A DNA stretch of 64,000 nucleotides from Geobacter sp. (GCA_009684515.1 WKKS01000001.1:806001-870000); one strand, 5' to 3'; shown: positions 29,051 to 39,570, counted from the first letter of the stretch. Numbers and translations are program-made. Notes: generated by a model not told the origin, from the sequence alone.

Positions 29051-30166
29051 TCACTCCACCGTAATGTATTTATTTCCGCGAATGACCGTAACAAAGGTTT
29101 TCCGGTCTGCGTCACCGAAACGGTCGATGGCCAGCTGCTGCTGAACGCCCTGGAATTTCCCTTTTCCGATAATCAACTTTTTAAGGCTTTCACCCTTTTT
29201 TCGCGAGGAGTAGGCATCCAGTGCGACCTGCGCCGCATCGTATCCGGCCAATCCTGCAAACCCCGGCTCCTGCCCGAAGCGTGATTTGTATGCCAAATAA
29301 AAATCACGGTAACGCTGGGAGGTGTCGTTCCGGTCCAGAAACTGGGCCACCACCACCCCTTCGGCGGCCGGTCCGGTTAATTCTATCAATCGTTCGGTAG
29401 CAGCCCATTCCGACATGGCAATCCGCCTTTTCGGATCAAGCTTGCGCACCTGCTGGCAGATCAGGGCCGAATCTACCGAATTGCCGATGATCAGCACGGT
29501 ATCCGCCTTCGATGAAAGCAGATCCAGCACCAGCGGCTGGAAAACCGTATCCTGGCCGGATTGAAACGATTTGGTCATTACGATCTTTCCACCAAGCGCG
29601 GAAAAAGCGACGCGGAAGTCATTCAACCAACTCTCGGTGTAGGAACGGTTGCCGGCATCATAGATAACAGCGACACTGCGTGTGCCAAGTTTATCATACT
29701 GATAGCGGGCGCTCTTTGTGGCATATTCGGTTGTCGGGGAAATCACACGCAAAAAGTTGTCATCCAACCCGCTCAGGCTGGTTGTGGTGGCGGTCGGACT
29801 CAGCAGGATGCTCCTGGAGGCGTTGATTTGAGGCATAACCGCCATGGCAATACTGCTGGTCATGGGACCGATAATCAGTTCGATTCCCTGCCCGATCAGT
29901 TCGCCTGCAACTTTTTTGGCAGTTTCCGGGTTCTGCTCGTCATCCCTCACAACCAGCTCAACCGGCTGGCCATTGAGACCGCCAGCGGCATTGCGCTGTT
30001 CCACTGCCAGTTGGACCCCGTTCCTGCCGCTCCCTCCCAGGTCGGACACCCGGCCGGAAAGCCCCCCCAGAAAGCCGATCCGGACCGGTTTCTGTCTCTG
30101 GCAGGAAATCAGGGCGGAGATCAGAATGCAGAAAAAAACTAGCTGAAGAAGTGGGGTAATCCGCAT
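29051..30166 (-). CDS. Substrate-binding lipoprotein, branched-chain amino acid (LivK) type
   Basis: A 371-residue periplasmic binding protein of the Peripla_BP_6 class. The signal peptide ends in an LISC lipobox, and the mature fold begins VRIGFLGGLSGRVSDLG with the later LIIGPMTSSIAMAVMPQ typical of LivK/UrtA-like proteins. No transporter permease or ATPase is nearby. It is encoded inside a kinase operon and its stop abuts the Cache kinase start. A sensor-accessory role, presenting a ligand to a kinase, is therefore more likely than transport, but this is inference. Confidence 0.85.
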   Translation of the reverse strand: MRITPLLQLVFFCILISALISCQRQKPVRIGFLGGLSGRVSDLGGSGRNGVQLAVEQRNAAGGLNGQPVELVVRDDEQNPETAKKVAGELIGQGIELIIGPMTSSIAMAVMPQINASRSILLSPTATTTSLSGLDDNFLRVISPTTEYATKSARYQYDKLGTRSVAVIYDAGNRSYTESWLNDFRVAFSALGGKIVMTKSFQSGQDTVFQPLVLDLLSSKADTVLIIGNSVDSALICQQVRKLDPKRRIAMSEWAATERLIELTGPAAEGVVVAQFLDRNDTSQRYRDFYLAYKSRFGQEPGFAGLAGYDAAQVALDAYSSRKKGESLKKLIIGKGKFQGVQQQLAIDRFGDADRKTFVTVIRGNKYITVE

Positions 30167-30216
30167 GGCATTGCTCCTTATTGTCGGATGGAATCTGGAG
30201 TAACTGTACTTTTCAC

Positions 30217-32907
30217 TTATTCAACGTAGTCAGGCAGAGTGCGGCGCATCCCCATGACCCGGTTAAATTCCCCCATCAAACTATCCATCTCGAATGGTTT
30301 TGTCAGAGCGCCGCTGAAACCGTGGCTGTAAAAGTCCGACATGACAGCGTCATCGGAATAGCCGCTGGATACAATCATGGCGGCATGGGGATCGATCGCC
30401 CTGATCCGGGCGGCCACTTCCCGCCCCCCCATCCCGCCCGGCATGGTCAGGTCGAGGAAAACGACATCGTAGGGGAGTCCCTGTTCAACCGCCATCTGAT
30501 AGCGCAAAAACGTTTCATCCCCGTCATTGCACGTATCAACCTCACACCCCGCTCCAGTGAGCATCATGGAAACCACATCAATGATTATCTCGTCGTCATC
30601 CATCACCAGTACGCGGCCACCGCTGACAGTGACGCCCTGCGGCGCAGCCTGAAGATCCGGTCCGCTCGCCTTCGTCGAACTGGCGGCCGGCAGGCGGATC
30701 ACGAATTCCGACCCGTAACCGATTTTCGAAGAAACCGTAACCGTTCCCCCATGACGCTTGACGATTGAGTAGACCGAAGACAAGCCAAGCCCGGTGCCCC
30801 GCGCTTTGGTGGTGAAATACGGGTCAAAAATCTTTTGAAGAATGTCGGCAGGAATCCCGCTTCCACTGTCACTCACTATCAGGCGCACAAAGCGCTCCGG
30901 CTTATCCGATGTCGCTTCTTCGACCAAATTATCCGCGCGGACAGTGACGGTGCCCCCTTCCGGCATGGCCTGGGCGGCGTTGATCAGCAGGTTGTTAAGC
31001 ACCTGACTGATCTGTCCTTCATCCGCATCGATCGGCCAGAGGTCATCGTTCAAGAGCAGCACAACCTTTGAGCTGGAGCCCCGCAGATTAAATGAAGCCG
31101 CCTCGTTGACAAGCCGGGCCAGATCGACGGTTTTTTTGACCGGTTCTCCCCCCCGGGCGAAGGTCAGCAACTGCTGAGTCAGCTGACTGGCCCGCTTGGC
31201 AGCCTTTTCACACTCTTCCAGCCGCCCCATGGCGCTATAATCGTTTTCGATCATCATTTTGGCCAGCGACAGATTACCGGCGATGCCGGTCAGGATGTTG
31301 TTGAAATCATGGGCTATGCCGCCAGCCAGAAGACCCAATGATTCCAGCCGCTGACCCTTTTCCCGCTCCTGTTCGAGCAGCAGCCGTTCGGTTATATCCG
31401 TGTTGGCGCCCTGCAGGCCGAGCAGCGTTCCCTCATCATCAAAGATCGGCGCGCCGCTCGATTCAATAAAGCGCCAGGAACCATCCCGCGCCAGCCAGCG
31501 CAGCACAACCCCATTCCAGCCGCATCGCTCCGAAATCGCTTCGTGGACTTTCTTTTTAATCAGATCGTGGTCATCGGCATGCACCAGTTCGAGGATGTTC
31601 ATGGCACAGAGTTCTCTTGAGGAATAGCCAAGTATTTTCAGGACATTGTCGTTAGAGTATGTGTGCTTAAGAGCGGCATTGGCTGTCCAGATCCAGGCCA
31701 CGGACTGCTCCACCAACAGCCGGTAACTCTCCTCGCTTTGACTCAGCAGCCCTTCAATGCGTTTTCTTTCGGTGATATCAAAAGCAGATCCGAAAAAATA
31801 TTCCAGCTCCCCGGCCTGATCAAGGCAGCCCGTGCTCGCGTCATGTACCCAGCAGTACGTCCCATCCGCCCTTCTGAGTCTATACTCCACTTGTATGCAG
31901 AAAGTACTTCCAACGCGTCGGGACATCTGCTCATGAATTTGATTTAAAAAGTGCCCCCGATCATCCGGATGTATATATTCGACCAACTTTTCCAGGCTGG
32001 TTTGCTTAAACTGGGCGTGAGGATAGCCGGTTTGCGTTTCGATAGTAGGGCTCAGATAATCGTAGCACCCCTTTTTGACATTCAGGCGGTACAGTATGTG
32101 ACGGGGGCCGTTCAGCGCCTGCTCGAAACACTGATTAGCGTAATCCAGCGCTTTCTGATCGTTTTTGCGCTGGGTGATGTCCACTGTTGTGGAAAGAAGG
32201 CAATCCCTTCCCTCAAGATTGATTTTTTCCGCGGAATAGAGGCAGGTGACGGACCGGCCATCCTTTGCCTTAAATACAACTTCCGACTCCGGCACCCTGC
32301 CGTCCTGTCTCAGGATTTCCATAAAGCCATCGCAGTCGTCTGGCGACATCCAGCCGATTTCCTTGGAGGTTTTACCGGCAAGCTCGTTATGACTGAATCC
32401 GGATACCTCACAGAACTTGTTATTCGCCTCCAGAAATTCACCGCTCTGCAGATCGTTGATCGCCATCAGCAGCGGAGCCTGGCTGAATGCTATGGAAAAC
32501 TTCTGCTCGATTTGCACCCGCTCGGAAATATCCTTTCCGAAGGCGCAGGAATATTCCCGGCCGTCATGTTGCAGATAGGTGGCCGAAATCTCGATCAGGA
32601 GGAATTTCCCGGAGCGGGAACGCTGCCGGACCTCCAGCACCAGCCTCCCGGCCTCCTTGAGCTCCCGCCAATGTTCATCCCAGATCTGCGGTATAAAATC
32701 GGGACTGATATCAGCGACGCTCATGGCTAGCAGCTCTTCACGCGTGTATTCCAACATCCGGCAGGCGCTTCCGTTGGCAAAGACGAACCTGCCAGCGGCA
32801 TCCACCCACAGCACCTGATCCTGCGCCGATTCAAGCGCAAGGCCGGCCAGTGCCGGCATACTGTCATCCAACCCTTCTCCGGATCGTTTTGTGCCGAATT
32901 CATCCAT
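30217..32907 (-). CDS. Soluble multi-PAS hybrid histidine kinase
   Basis: An 896-residue cytoplasmic kinase with four PAS domains in tandem (about 25-145, 150-265, 270-395, 400-520), a HisKA/HATPase core with H-box GGIAHDFNNILTG near residue 530, and a receiver with VFLDLTMPGGMGG (about 775-890). It has no membrane segment and no output domain. ATG 32907 follows GAAGGGAG and overlaps the stop of the upstream kinase by 8 bases. The architecture parallels that gene, which suggests a tandem duplication. Confidence 0.88.
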   Translation of the reverse strand: MDEFGTKRSGEGLDDSMPALAGLALESAQDQVLWVDAAGRFVFANGSACRMLEYTREELLAMSVADISPDFIPQIWDEHWRELKEAGRLVLEVRQRSRSGKFLLIEISATYLQHDGREYSCAFGKDISERVQIEQKFSIAFSQAPLLMAINDLQSGEFLEANNKFCEVSGFSHNELAGKTSKEIGWMSPDDCDGFMEILRQDGRVPESEVVFKAKDGRSVTCLYSAEKINLEGRDCLLSTTVDITQRKNDQKALDYANQCFEQALNGPRHILYRLNVKKGCYDYLSPTIETQTGYPHAQFKQTSLEKLVEYIHPDDRGHFLNQIHEQMSRRVGSTFCIQVEYRLRRADGTYCWVHDASTGCLDQAGELEYFFGSAFDITERKRIEGLLSQSEESYRLLVEQSVAWIWTANAALKHTYSNDNVLKILGYSSRELCAMNILELVHADDHDLIKKKVHEAISERCGWNGVVLRWLARDGSWRFIESSGAPIFDDEGTLLGLQGANTDITERLLLEQEREKGQRLESLGLLAGGIAHDFNNILTGIAGNLSLAKMMIENDYSAMGRLEECEKAAKRASQLTQQLLTFARGGEPVKKTVDLARLVNEAASFNLRGSSSKVVLLLNDDLWPIDADEGQISQVLNNLLINAAQAMPEGGTVTVRADNLVEEATSDKPERFVRLIVSDSGSGIPADILQKIFDPYFTTKARGTGLGLSSVYSIVKRHGGTVTVSSKIGYGSEFVIRLPAASSTKASGPDLQAAPQGVTVSGGRVLVMDDDEIIIDVVSMMLTGAGCEVDTCNDGDETFLRYQMAVEQGLPYDVVFLDLTMPGGMGGREVAARIRAIDPHAAMIVSSGYSDDAVMSDFYSHGFSGALTKPFEMDSLMGEFNRVMGMRRTLPDYVE

Positions 32908-35900
32908 GAATCTGCTCCCTTCTATCCCGTAACGCCATAACCCGCTTAAACTCGTCAAACAGACTTTTCATTGCATACGGTTTCATCACCGAACCTGAAA
33001 AACCGTGTTCGCGAAAATCCGCCATAACTGCGTCCTGACTATAGCCACTTGAAACAATCAGGGTGGCGCGGGGATCAATTGCCCTGATCCTGCGGCACGC
33101 CTCCAGCCCCCCCACGCCACCCGGCACGGTCAGGTCCAGAATAACGATGTCATACGCTTCTCCCCGTTCCAGGGCAGCTTGATAAAGCGAAACAGCTTCA
33201 CGTCCGTCCCCGCAGGAATCAACCGAACACCCCAGCTCCGCCAGCATCATGCAGACAAGCTCGACGATCATCTGTTCATCATCCATAACCAGCACACGGC
33301 CGCCGATGGTAGTTTCGGGCTGATCTTCAAAAATGGTTTCCGGCTCGACCGGATTTTTTGAGCAGATTGCAGGAAGGCAGATCACAAATTCCGCACCGTT
33401 ACCGACCTCCGAAGAAACAATTATGCTCCCGCCATGCCGCCTGACGATCGAATAGGCCGAAGCCAGGCCGAGGCCGGTTCCCTCGGGCTTGGTTGTGAAA
33501 TACGGGTCGAAGATCTTTTGCATAATGTCCGGCGAAATCCCGCTGCCGCTGTCACGAATCGACAAACGCACAAAACAGCCCGGCTCTCCGTCCGCTCCCT
33601 CCGTAATCAGATTTTCCGCCTTGACCGCAACCTCACCACCATCAGGCATGGCCTGTGTGGCGTTGATCAGTAAATTGTTAAGAACCTGGCTGATCTGTCC
33701 TTCATCCACATCCACCGGCCAAAGTTCATCGGAAATCTCCAGAGTCCCCTTGACGTTGGAACCACGCAGTCCGAACGATAGCGACTCGTTGAGGATGCGG
33801 GACAACTCGACCGTTTTTTTGACCGGTTCTCCGCCACGGGAAAAAGTCAGCAGCTGCCGGGTCAGTTCGCCAGCCCGCCGGGCCGCCTTTTCGCAATCAT
33901 CAAGTCGGCCGATCACGCGAAGGTTGTCGTTGACCATCACCCTGATCAGGGAAAGGTTGCCAACGATGCCGGTCAGAATATTGTTAAAATCGTGGGCGAT
34001 GCCACCGGCCAGCAGTCCCAGTGACTCCAGGCGCTGCCCCTTTTCCTGTTCACGTTCGAGTTGAAGACGGTCCGTGATGTCATTGTTTATTTCGAGCACC
34101 TGCACCGTATTATCCAATTCACTCCGTATGCGCGACCAGCGGCTGGAAACGGTAAGTTCCCTGCCGTCGCGCCGCGTATGGACCAATTCACCCTGCCACA
34201 TGCCGTCCTTAAGCAATAATTTAAAAATTTCCACCAACGGAACAGGGAATCGCGTTTTCAGCAATTCGTGGGAAACCTGACCAAGCGCCTCCTCGCGCTC
34301 CCAGCCGTAACAGTCGGCGGCCCCCCTGTTCCAGTAGGTAATTTTGTCATCCAGGTCGCGCACGATGATGCAGTCATGGGCAAACTCAAGCAGCTCCGCC
34401 TGCTGCTTCAGCTTTTCCTCGGCCTGTTTGCGTTCGGTGACCTCATAAACGGTACCGAAAATGTACTCCATTTCCCCCTGCTGATCGAGGCAGACCGTAC
34501 TTGAGTCATGCACCCAGCAGTAGCTGCCGTCCACCTTTCTGAAACGGTACTCCATCTCCATGTCAAAGGACTTGCCGCTGTTTTTAGCCAGTTCCGCCCC
34601 GATATATCCCAAAAAACGCTCCCGATCTTCGGGATGGAAATAGTTTGGCAATCCGTCCAGACCGGTCCGCATAAACTGTTCTAAAGGATAACCGGTGATC
34701 TGCTCAAAGACCGGACTCATGTAGTCGTAGCACCCTTTTTTCACATTCAGGCGATACAATACATGCTTCGGCCCGTTCAACGCCTGCTGAAAACATTCGT
34801 TGGCGTAAGCCAGCGCTTCCCGGTCTTTGTTGTGCCCGGTAACGTCCAGCGCTATGGACAATAGGCGGTCAACACCCTCCACATTGATTATTTCCGCAGA
34901 ATAAAGGCAGGTGAGCGGAGAGCCATCCTTGGCGGTAACCGATATTTCAAGATCCTGTATCCTGCCGCTCCCCTCCAAAATTCCGATCATGCGGTCGCGT
35001 TCGGCTGCCGAAAGCCAGCCGAGTTCGATCGAGGTCCGCCCCACGACCTCACTGTAACTAAAGCCCGATATTTGGGAGAACTTGTTATTAACGTTCAGAT
35101 ACCTGCCTGTCGATATTTCACTGATTGACATCATCAGCGGCGCATGGCTGAAGGCCTTGAAAAATTTCTGTTCACTGATTCTCAGGGCCTCTTCGGCCCG
35201 CCTGCGGTCGGTGATATCAACAATATTTCCAACCAGCGAGATCAATACGCCATCCGCATCCTCGTGCCGCCGACCTGACAGGTGCCCCCAGAAATCACCG
35301 CCATCCTTGCGGAGATAATGCCGTTCCGTATCAACATGGTCAATCTCGCCCGCAATCAGCATACGCATCATCTGGTCGCCAGTGCTGCGCTGGTCGGGGT
35401 GGAGATGGTCCGGATAACTGCTCCGGAGCAATTCCTCCATACTGCAGCCAAACATCTCGGCCATGCGTTTGTTTGCAAGCATTATGGCGCCGGACGGTTC
35501 CACCATCACGATGCCAGCCTGGGAAGCATCAAACAGCACCCTCATCTGCTCTTCCCGCTGCACCAGTGCCAGCATCCCTTTTTTCTTCTCGGTGACATCC
35601 TCGAACAGCACCACAAACTTTCCCCGTTTGGGGGAATAGGCTCTGCCCCGGTAGTAGCGCCCCAACTCATCCGAGTAGTTCTCAACCTCAACCGCTTCGC
35701 CGGTCATGGCCACCTGGCAGTAGGTCTTTATCCAGTATTCTTCCGTCTGGGGCATGATCTCGCGCACCGTTCTTCCTAGCACGGCATCCCGGGAAAGACC
35801 GGTCAACCGCTCGAAGGCCGGATTAACTTCGAGAAAGCGGTAATCAACCGGATTGCCGGCGTCATCAAAGACAACCTCATGCAGGGCAAAACCTTCCTGC

Positions 35901-36331
35901 ATGGTCTCGAACAGGCTCCGGAAGCGGACTTCACTGCGACGCAGTTCCCCCTCGGCTCTGACCTGCTCGCTTACATCACTGTAGACAGCGGCGACTTCGG
36001 TATCGGATATTTTGCAGACCCGGTTCTGATAGTAACGTGAGAGGCTCTGGTCATCGTAAAGAGCCACGGGCAGGGTTTCTGCCGTCCCGCTGATCCAGAC
36101 CCGCCGGAGGACATCGTATAGTCCCATTTCAACAACACCCGGGAAAACTTCGCGGATTTCCTTGCCGGCAATATCCTGGATTTTCACCAGACTCAGCTGT
36201 TCACCGGCGCTGTTCATGTCTGCGAAGTAGAATTGCTGGCCATCAGTGGATCCATAGATGGCAATTCCATTGACCGTATTATCAAACAAGGCGCGATATC
36301 TATTTTCTGACTTGGCACCAAAAAGTGTCAT
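32900..36331 (-). CDS. Soluble hybrid histidine kinase with about six PAS domains
   Basis: A 1143-residue kinase, first gene of the five-gene sensor operon. About six PAS/PAC modules fill residues 5-765. A HisKA/HATPase core (H-box GGIAHDFNNILTG near residue 777) and a receiver with VILDLTVPGGVGG (about 1020-1135) follow. There are no membrane segments. CCGGAGAT precedes the ATG and a good sigma-70 promoter lies at 36385-36412, so this operon is not obviously sigma-54 controlled like its nif neighbours. Ligands such as haem or flavin cannot be judged by eye. Confidence 0.88.
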   Translation of the reverse strand: MTLFGAKSENRYRALFDNTVNGIAIYGSTDGQQFYFADMNSAGEQLSLVKIQDIAGKEIREVFPGVVEMGLYDVLRRVWISGTAETLPVALYDDQSLSRYYQNRVCKISDTEVAAVYSDVSEQVRAEGELRRSEVRFRSLFETMQEGFALHEVVFDDAGNPVDYRFLEVNPAFERLTGLSRDAVLGRTVREIMPQTEEYWIKTYCQVAMTGEAVEVENYSDELGRYYRGRAYSPKRGKFVVLFEDVTEKKKGMLALVQREEQMRVLFDASQAGIVMVEPSGAIMLANKRMAEMFGCSMEELLRSSYPDHLHPDQRSTGDQMMRMLIAGEIDHVDTERHYLRKDGGDFWGHLSGRRHEDADGVLISLVGNIVDITDRRRAEEALRISEQKFFKAFSHAPLMMSISEISTGRYLNVNNKFSQISGFSYSEVVGRTSIELGWLSAAERDRMIGILEGSGRIQDLEISVTAKDGSPLTCLYSAEIINVEGVDRLLSIALDVTGHNKDREALAYANECFQQALNGPKHVLYRLNVKKGCYDYMSPVFEQITGYPLEQFMRTGLDGLPNYFHPEDRERFLGYIGAELAKNSGKSFDMEMEYRFRKVDGSYCWVHDSSTVCLDQQGEMEYIFGTVYEVTERKQAEEKLKQQAELLEFAHDCIIVRDLDDKITYWNRGAADCYGWEREEALGQVSHELLKTRFPVPLVEIFKLLLKDGMWQGELVHTRRDGRELTVSSRWSRIRSELDNTVQVLEINNDITDRLQLEREQEKGQRLESLGLLAGGIAHDFNNILTGIVGNLSLIRVMVNDNLRVIGRLDDCEKAARRAGELTRQLLTFSRGGEPVKKTVELSRILNESLSFGLRGSNVKGTLEISDELWPVDVDEGQISQVLNNLLINATQAMPDGGEVAVKAENLITEGADGEPGCFVRLSIRDSGSGISPDIMQKIFDPYFTTKPEGTGLGLASAYSIVRRHGGSIIVSSEVGNGAEFVICLPAICSKNPVEPETIFEDQPETTIGGRVLVMDDEQMIVELVCMMLAELGCSVDSCGDGREAVSLYQAALERGEAYDIVILDLTVPGGVGGLEACRRIRAIDPRATLIVSSGYSQDAVMADFREHGFSGSVMKPYAMKSLFDEFKRVMALRDRREQIHG

Positions 36332-36384
36332 GCAATATCTCCGGATCTCTGCGTTCGGGCTCTGAAAAAGTCAAACAGCTTCTC

Positions 36385-36412
36385 ATTATACCCGAATAGC
36401 TCGCTAACTCAA
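36385..36412 (-). promoter_or_regulatory. Sigma-70 promoter of the sensor-kinase operon
   Basis: On the minus strand TTGAGT (36412-36407) and a perfect TATAAT (36390-36385) are 16 bp apart. Transcription would start near 36378, about 45 nt before the ATG. Confidence 0.7.
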
Positions 36413-36440
36413 GGTGTTACTATTGATATTACCGGATATG

Positions 36441-36485
36441 AACACAAAAAAGGCGGCCCGTACAACGGGTCGCCTTTTTTGTGTT
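36441..36485 (-). terminator. Terminator of the nifHDK operon
   Basis: A long palindrome, AACACAAAAAAGGCG.GCCCGT / ACGGGT.CGCCTTTTTTGTGTT, begins about 20 bp after the nifK stop. It is symmetrical and could work in both directions, but only nifHDK transcription arrives here. Confidence 0.9.
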
Positions 36486-36506
36486 GCTGATTTTCTTAAA
36501 TGATTT

Positions 36507-37976
36507 CTACCGCATCAATTCAAACTGTTGATCCTCACAGGTCTCGTCCTTGATATCGATAAACTTGTTACAGATCTCGGTCACCATGTTGACGACGCCC
36601 TGATAACCAACCAGCGGGTAACGGTGCTTGTTGACCCGGTCCATGATCGGGAAGCCGAAGCGGAACAGGGGAACCTGGGCGTCGCGGGCGGCAAACTTGC
36701 CGTGGCTGTCGCCGATGACGGCATCGACCGGATCGGTCACCAGCAGACTGCGCAAATGCCAGAGGTCTTTGTTCATGTGGATTTTGCAGCCTTTGCCGTA
36801 CATGGAACCGTCCAGCAGCGCCTGCAGATCTTTTTCAATTTTTTTGGTGCCGCGGCTGCAGAGGATGTGGTGTGGTATGGCGCCCATCTCCAGCAGGAAC
36901 GAGACATAGCCCATCAGGTAATCCGGATCGCCGTAAACAGCGAACTTTTTGCCATGCATGTACTGGTGCGAATCGGTTATGGCATCCACAGCCCGGCCGC
37001 GCTCGTTCCTGATCGATTCCGGGATTTCCTTGCCGAACAGGTCGGCCACTTTCATCAGGAAGGCATCAGTCTTGGCGATACCCATCGGCAGCGGCATGGA
37101 AACATGCTTGCCGGAGTAGTTGTCCTTGATCCAGGTAAAGGTTTTGGGTGTTGAGTAAGGCCCGAGTGTCATGGTGGCCTTGCCGTTGATCGAGTCGGCG
37201 GCGTCTTCCAGCTTGGTTCCGCCGGCGTAGATATGGTAACTGCCGTCACATGGTGAATCAAAGGTATCGGATATGTCAGCCAGAACCGTGACCGGAACTC
37301 CCATCTCTTTCAAGAGACGCTTGTATTCGCGATAGTCGCCGGTGTTGAAGTCACAACCGGGGATCAGGTTCAGCTTGCCGGTGCAGCGTCCCTCCACCTG
37401 CTTTCCCTCGGTCAGGGTCTGCAGGATCGAGACCAGCATGGAGTCATAACCGTGGATATGAGTGCCGTTGAAGCTGGGTGTATTGGCGTAGGGTGTCGGC
37501 AGCTCCGCAGGAACGCATTTCTTCTGCTTGGCATTCTTGATGAAAGCGGTCAGGTCGTCGCCGATAACTTCCGGCATGCAGGAGGTAAAAACTGCAATCA
37601 TCTTGGGCTTGTAGATAGAGTAGGCATTCTCAAGACCTTCATGCAGGTTGTTCTGTCCGCCGAACACCGCGCCGTCCTCGGTCATCGAATCGGAAACGGC
37701 CGGAGCTGGTTCACGGAAATGACGGTTGAGGGTCGAACGGTAGTAGGAAGCGCACCCCTGTGAACCATGTACGAAGGGAAGCGTACCTTCAAAACCGTGA
37801 GCGGCCAGCTGCGCGCCCAGCGGCTGGCAGGCGTGGGCCGGGTTGATCACCAGCGCCTGACGGGCAAAGTTCTTCTCTTTGTACTCTTCGGTGTTGATCC
37901 AGTTCTTGACGCGCTCGATCTCTTCGGGAGGAGTTTCGACTATTTTTTTGACTTCAAGCTCTAGCAGGTTTGACAT
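36507..37976 (-). CDS. nifK: NifK, nitrogenase MoFe protein beta subunit
   Basis: NifK pairs with NifD to form the alpha2beta2 dinitrogenase and supplies half of the P-cluster ligands. The 489 residues include CQPLGAQLAAHGF, the P-cluster segment HGSQGCASYYRS and TSCMPEVIGDDL. It is shorter than the 520-residue Azotobacter form, mainly because the N-terminal extension is reduced. AAAAGGAG precedes the ATG. It is the last gene of nifHDK, followed by a strong terminator. Confidence 0.98.
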   Translation of the reverse strand: MSNLLELEVKKIVETPPEEIERVKNWINTEEYKEKNFARQALVINPAHACQPLGAQLAAHGFEGTLPFVHGSQGCASYYRSTLNRHFREPAPAVSDSMTEDGAVFGGQNNLHEGLENAYSIYKPKMIAVFTSCMPEVIGDDLTAFIKNAKQKKCVPAELPTPYANTPSFNGTHIHGYDSMLVSILQTLTEGKQVEGRCTGKLNLIPGCDFNTGDYREYKRLLKEMGVPVTVLADISDTFDSPCDGSYHIYAGGTKLEDAADSINGKATMTLGPYSTPKTFTWIKDNYSGKHVSMPLPMGIAKTDAFLMKVADLFGKEIPESIRNERGRAVDAITDSHQYMHGKKFAVYGDPDYLMGYVSFLLEMGAIPHHILCSRGTKKIEKDLQALLDGSMYGKGCKIHMNKDLWHLRSLLVTDPVDAVIGDSHGKFAARDAQVPLFRFGFPIMDRVNKHRYPLVGYQGVVNMVTEICNKFIDIKDETCEDQQFELMR

Positions 37977-38032
37977 GGTTTACTCCTTTTGGGCCGGAAA
38001 CTCATCCGTTACACAGCCTCGAATATATTTTT

Positions 38033-38089
38033 GTAGGGGCAACCCCATGTGGTTGCCCAATACGGGCGGCCACATGGGGCCGCCCCTAC
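38033..38089. repeat. Palindromic repeat in the nifD-nifK spacer
   Basis: A 57-bp element with inverted ends GTAGGGGC / GCCCCTAC. Two internal hairpins have six-base loops (GGGCAACC/GGTTGCCC and GGGCGGCC/GGCCGCCC). It is nearly the same as the element at 39571-39628. Confidence 0.92.
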
Positions 38090-38093
38090 ATCA

Positions 38094-39539
38094 TCAGAAC
38101 GGTGCCTTGACCAGATTCCAGGTCGGGCTGTTGATCGCCATGTCGATATCGCGGGCAAAAACTTCGAAGCCTTTGTAACCGTGGTAAGGACCGGAATAAT
38201 CCCAGCTGTGCATTTGACGGAACGGGATGCCCATCTTCTGGAAAACGTATTTTTCCTTGATACCGGAACCGATCAGGTCCGGTTTAAGTGTGTCGGCAAA
38301 CTTTTCAAACTCGTACTCGGATGGGTCGTCATAAACGACAGTGGCATCCGGCATTTCCGGCGCGGTACGGTCGTAATCGTCAGTATGGGCAAATTCGTAG
38401 CCGGAACCGACGCAGTCCATACCCAGATCTTCATAGGCGCCGATGGTGTGGCGCGGACGGAGACCGCCAACCAGCAGCATGACCGTTTTTCCATCCAGAC
38501 GCGGTTTGTATTCTTCGATGATCCCCTGCATGATCGGGTCGTACTTGGCGATAACCGCCTCGACTTTTGCCTTGATGTTATCATCGAACAGTTCGGCCAG
38601 TGCCCGTAGGCTCTGCTTGATCTTGGTCGGCCCGAAGAAGTTCAGTTCGATCCAGGGAATGCCGAACTTTTCTTCCATAACCTTGCACATGTAGTTCATG
38701 GAACGGTAGCAGTGAATAACGTTCAGCTTGACCGTATGGGTGGCGGCAATTTTTTCCAGTTCGCCGTCGCCGGTCCAGACCGCCTTGACGTTCAGGCCGC
38801 ACTCTTCCAGAAGAGGCTTGGTTGACCAGGCATCGCCGCCGATGTTGTACTCACCGATCAGGGCGATGTCATAAGGGCTCTCCGGCTCGGCAAATTCGCG
38901 GGTGCCGATGATGTAGTCGCGGATGGTGTCGTTGGAGATGTGGTGGCCCAGCGACTGGGAAACACCGCGGAAGCCTTCGCAGTTGCAAGGAATGATCGGG
39001 ATATCCAGCTCCTTGGCGGAGGTTTTGGCAACCGAGTTGATATCGTCACCGATCAGACCGACCGGGCATTCGGACAGAACCGAGATACCTTTGGCCAGCG
39101 GGAACAGATCATGGGCCTCTGCCAGCAGAGTTTTAAGCTTCTTGTCGCCGCCGTAGACGATGTCTTTTTCCTGGAAATCGGAGGTGAACTGCATGGCGAA
39201 GTTGGTAACGCCGGTGATGCCGCTCATCATGTTGCGGCGTGTGCCCCAGGAGTACCAGCCGCAGCCGACCGGGCCGTGGGAAACGTGAACCATGTCGCGG
39301 ATCGGGCCCCAGACAACCCCTTTGGCGCCGGCATAGGCGCAACCACGGGCACTCATCACGCCTGGAACAGTCTTTTTGTTGGATTTTACCGAAGCGCAAC
39401 CGGAAGCAGCATCATTGGGCGCCAGGTGCGGTGCGCGTTTCTTTCTGGCTTTCTCGGGATAGACCGACAGCGCCTCATCAATCATGGCCTGGGTCGATTC
39501 CTTGGTTATGCCTTCAATTTTTCTTATTTTATCTGACAT
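38094..39539 (-). CDS. nifD: NifD, nitrogenase MoFe protein alpha subunit
   Basis: NifD carries FeMo-cofactor and part of the P-cluster. The 481 residues show [14 protein letters not shown] and [13 protein letters not shown] (P-cluster cysteines), the FeMo-co cysteine region [17 protein letters not shown] context and the FeMo-co histidine in [18 protein letters not shown]. The set is that of a molybdenum nitrogenase rather than Vnf/Anf. AAGGAG precedes the ATG. Palindromic repeats occupy both its flanking spacers. Confidence 0.98.
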   Translation of the reverse strand: MSDKIRKIEGITKESTQAMIDEALSVYPEKARKKRAPHLAPNDAASGCASVKSNKKTVPGVMSARGCAYAGAKGVVWGPIRDMVHVSHGPVGCGWYSWGTRRNMMSGITGVTNFAMQFTSDFQEKDIVYGGDKKLKTLLAEAHDLFPLAKGISVLSECPVGLIGDDINSVAKTSAKELDIPIIPCNCEGFRGVSQSLGHHISNDTIRDYIIGTREFAEPESPYDIALIGEYNIGGDAWSTKPLLEECGLNVKAVWTGDGELEKIAATHTVKLNVIHCYRSMNYMCKVMEEKFGIPWIELNFFGPTKIKQSLRALAELFDDNIKAKVEAVIAKYDPIMQGIIEEYKPRLDGKTVMLLVGGLRPRHTIGAYEDLGMDCVGSGYEFAHTDDYDRTAPEMPDATVVYDDPSEYEFEKFADTLKPDLIGSGIKEKYVFQKMGIPFRQMHSWDYSGPYHGYKGFEVFARDIDMAINSPTWNLVKAPF

Positions 39540-39570
39540 GGGAAATTCTCCTTATTGTGATGGTCCTTCT

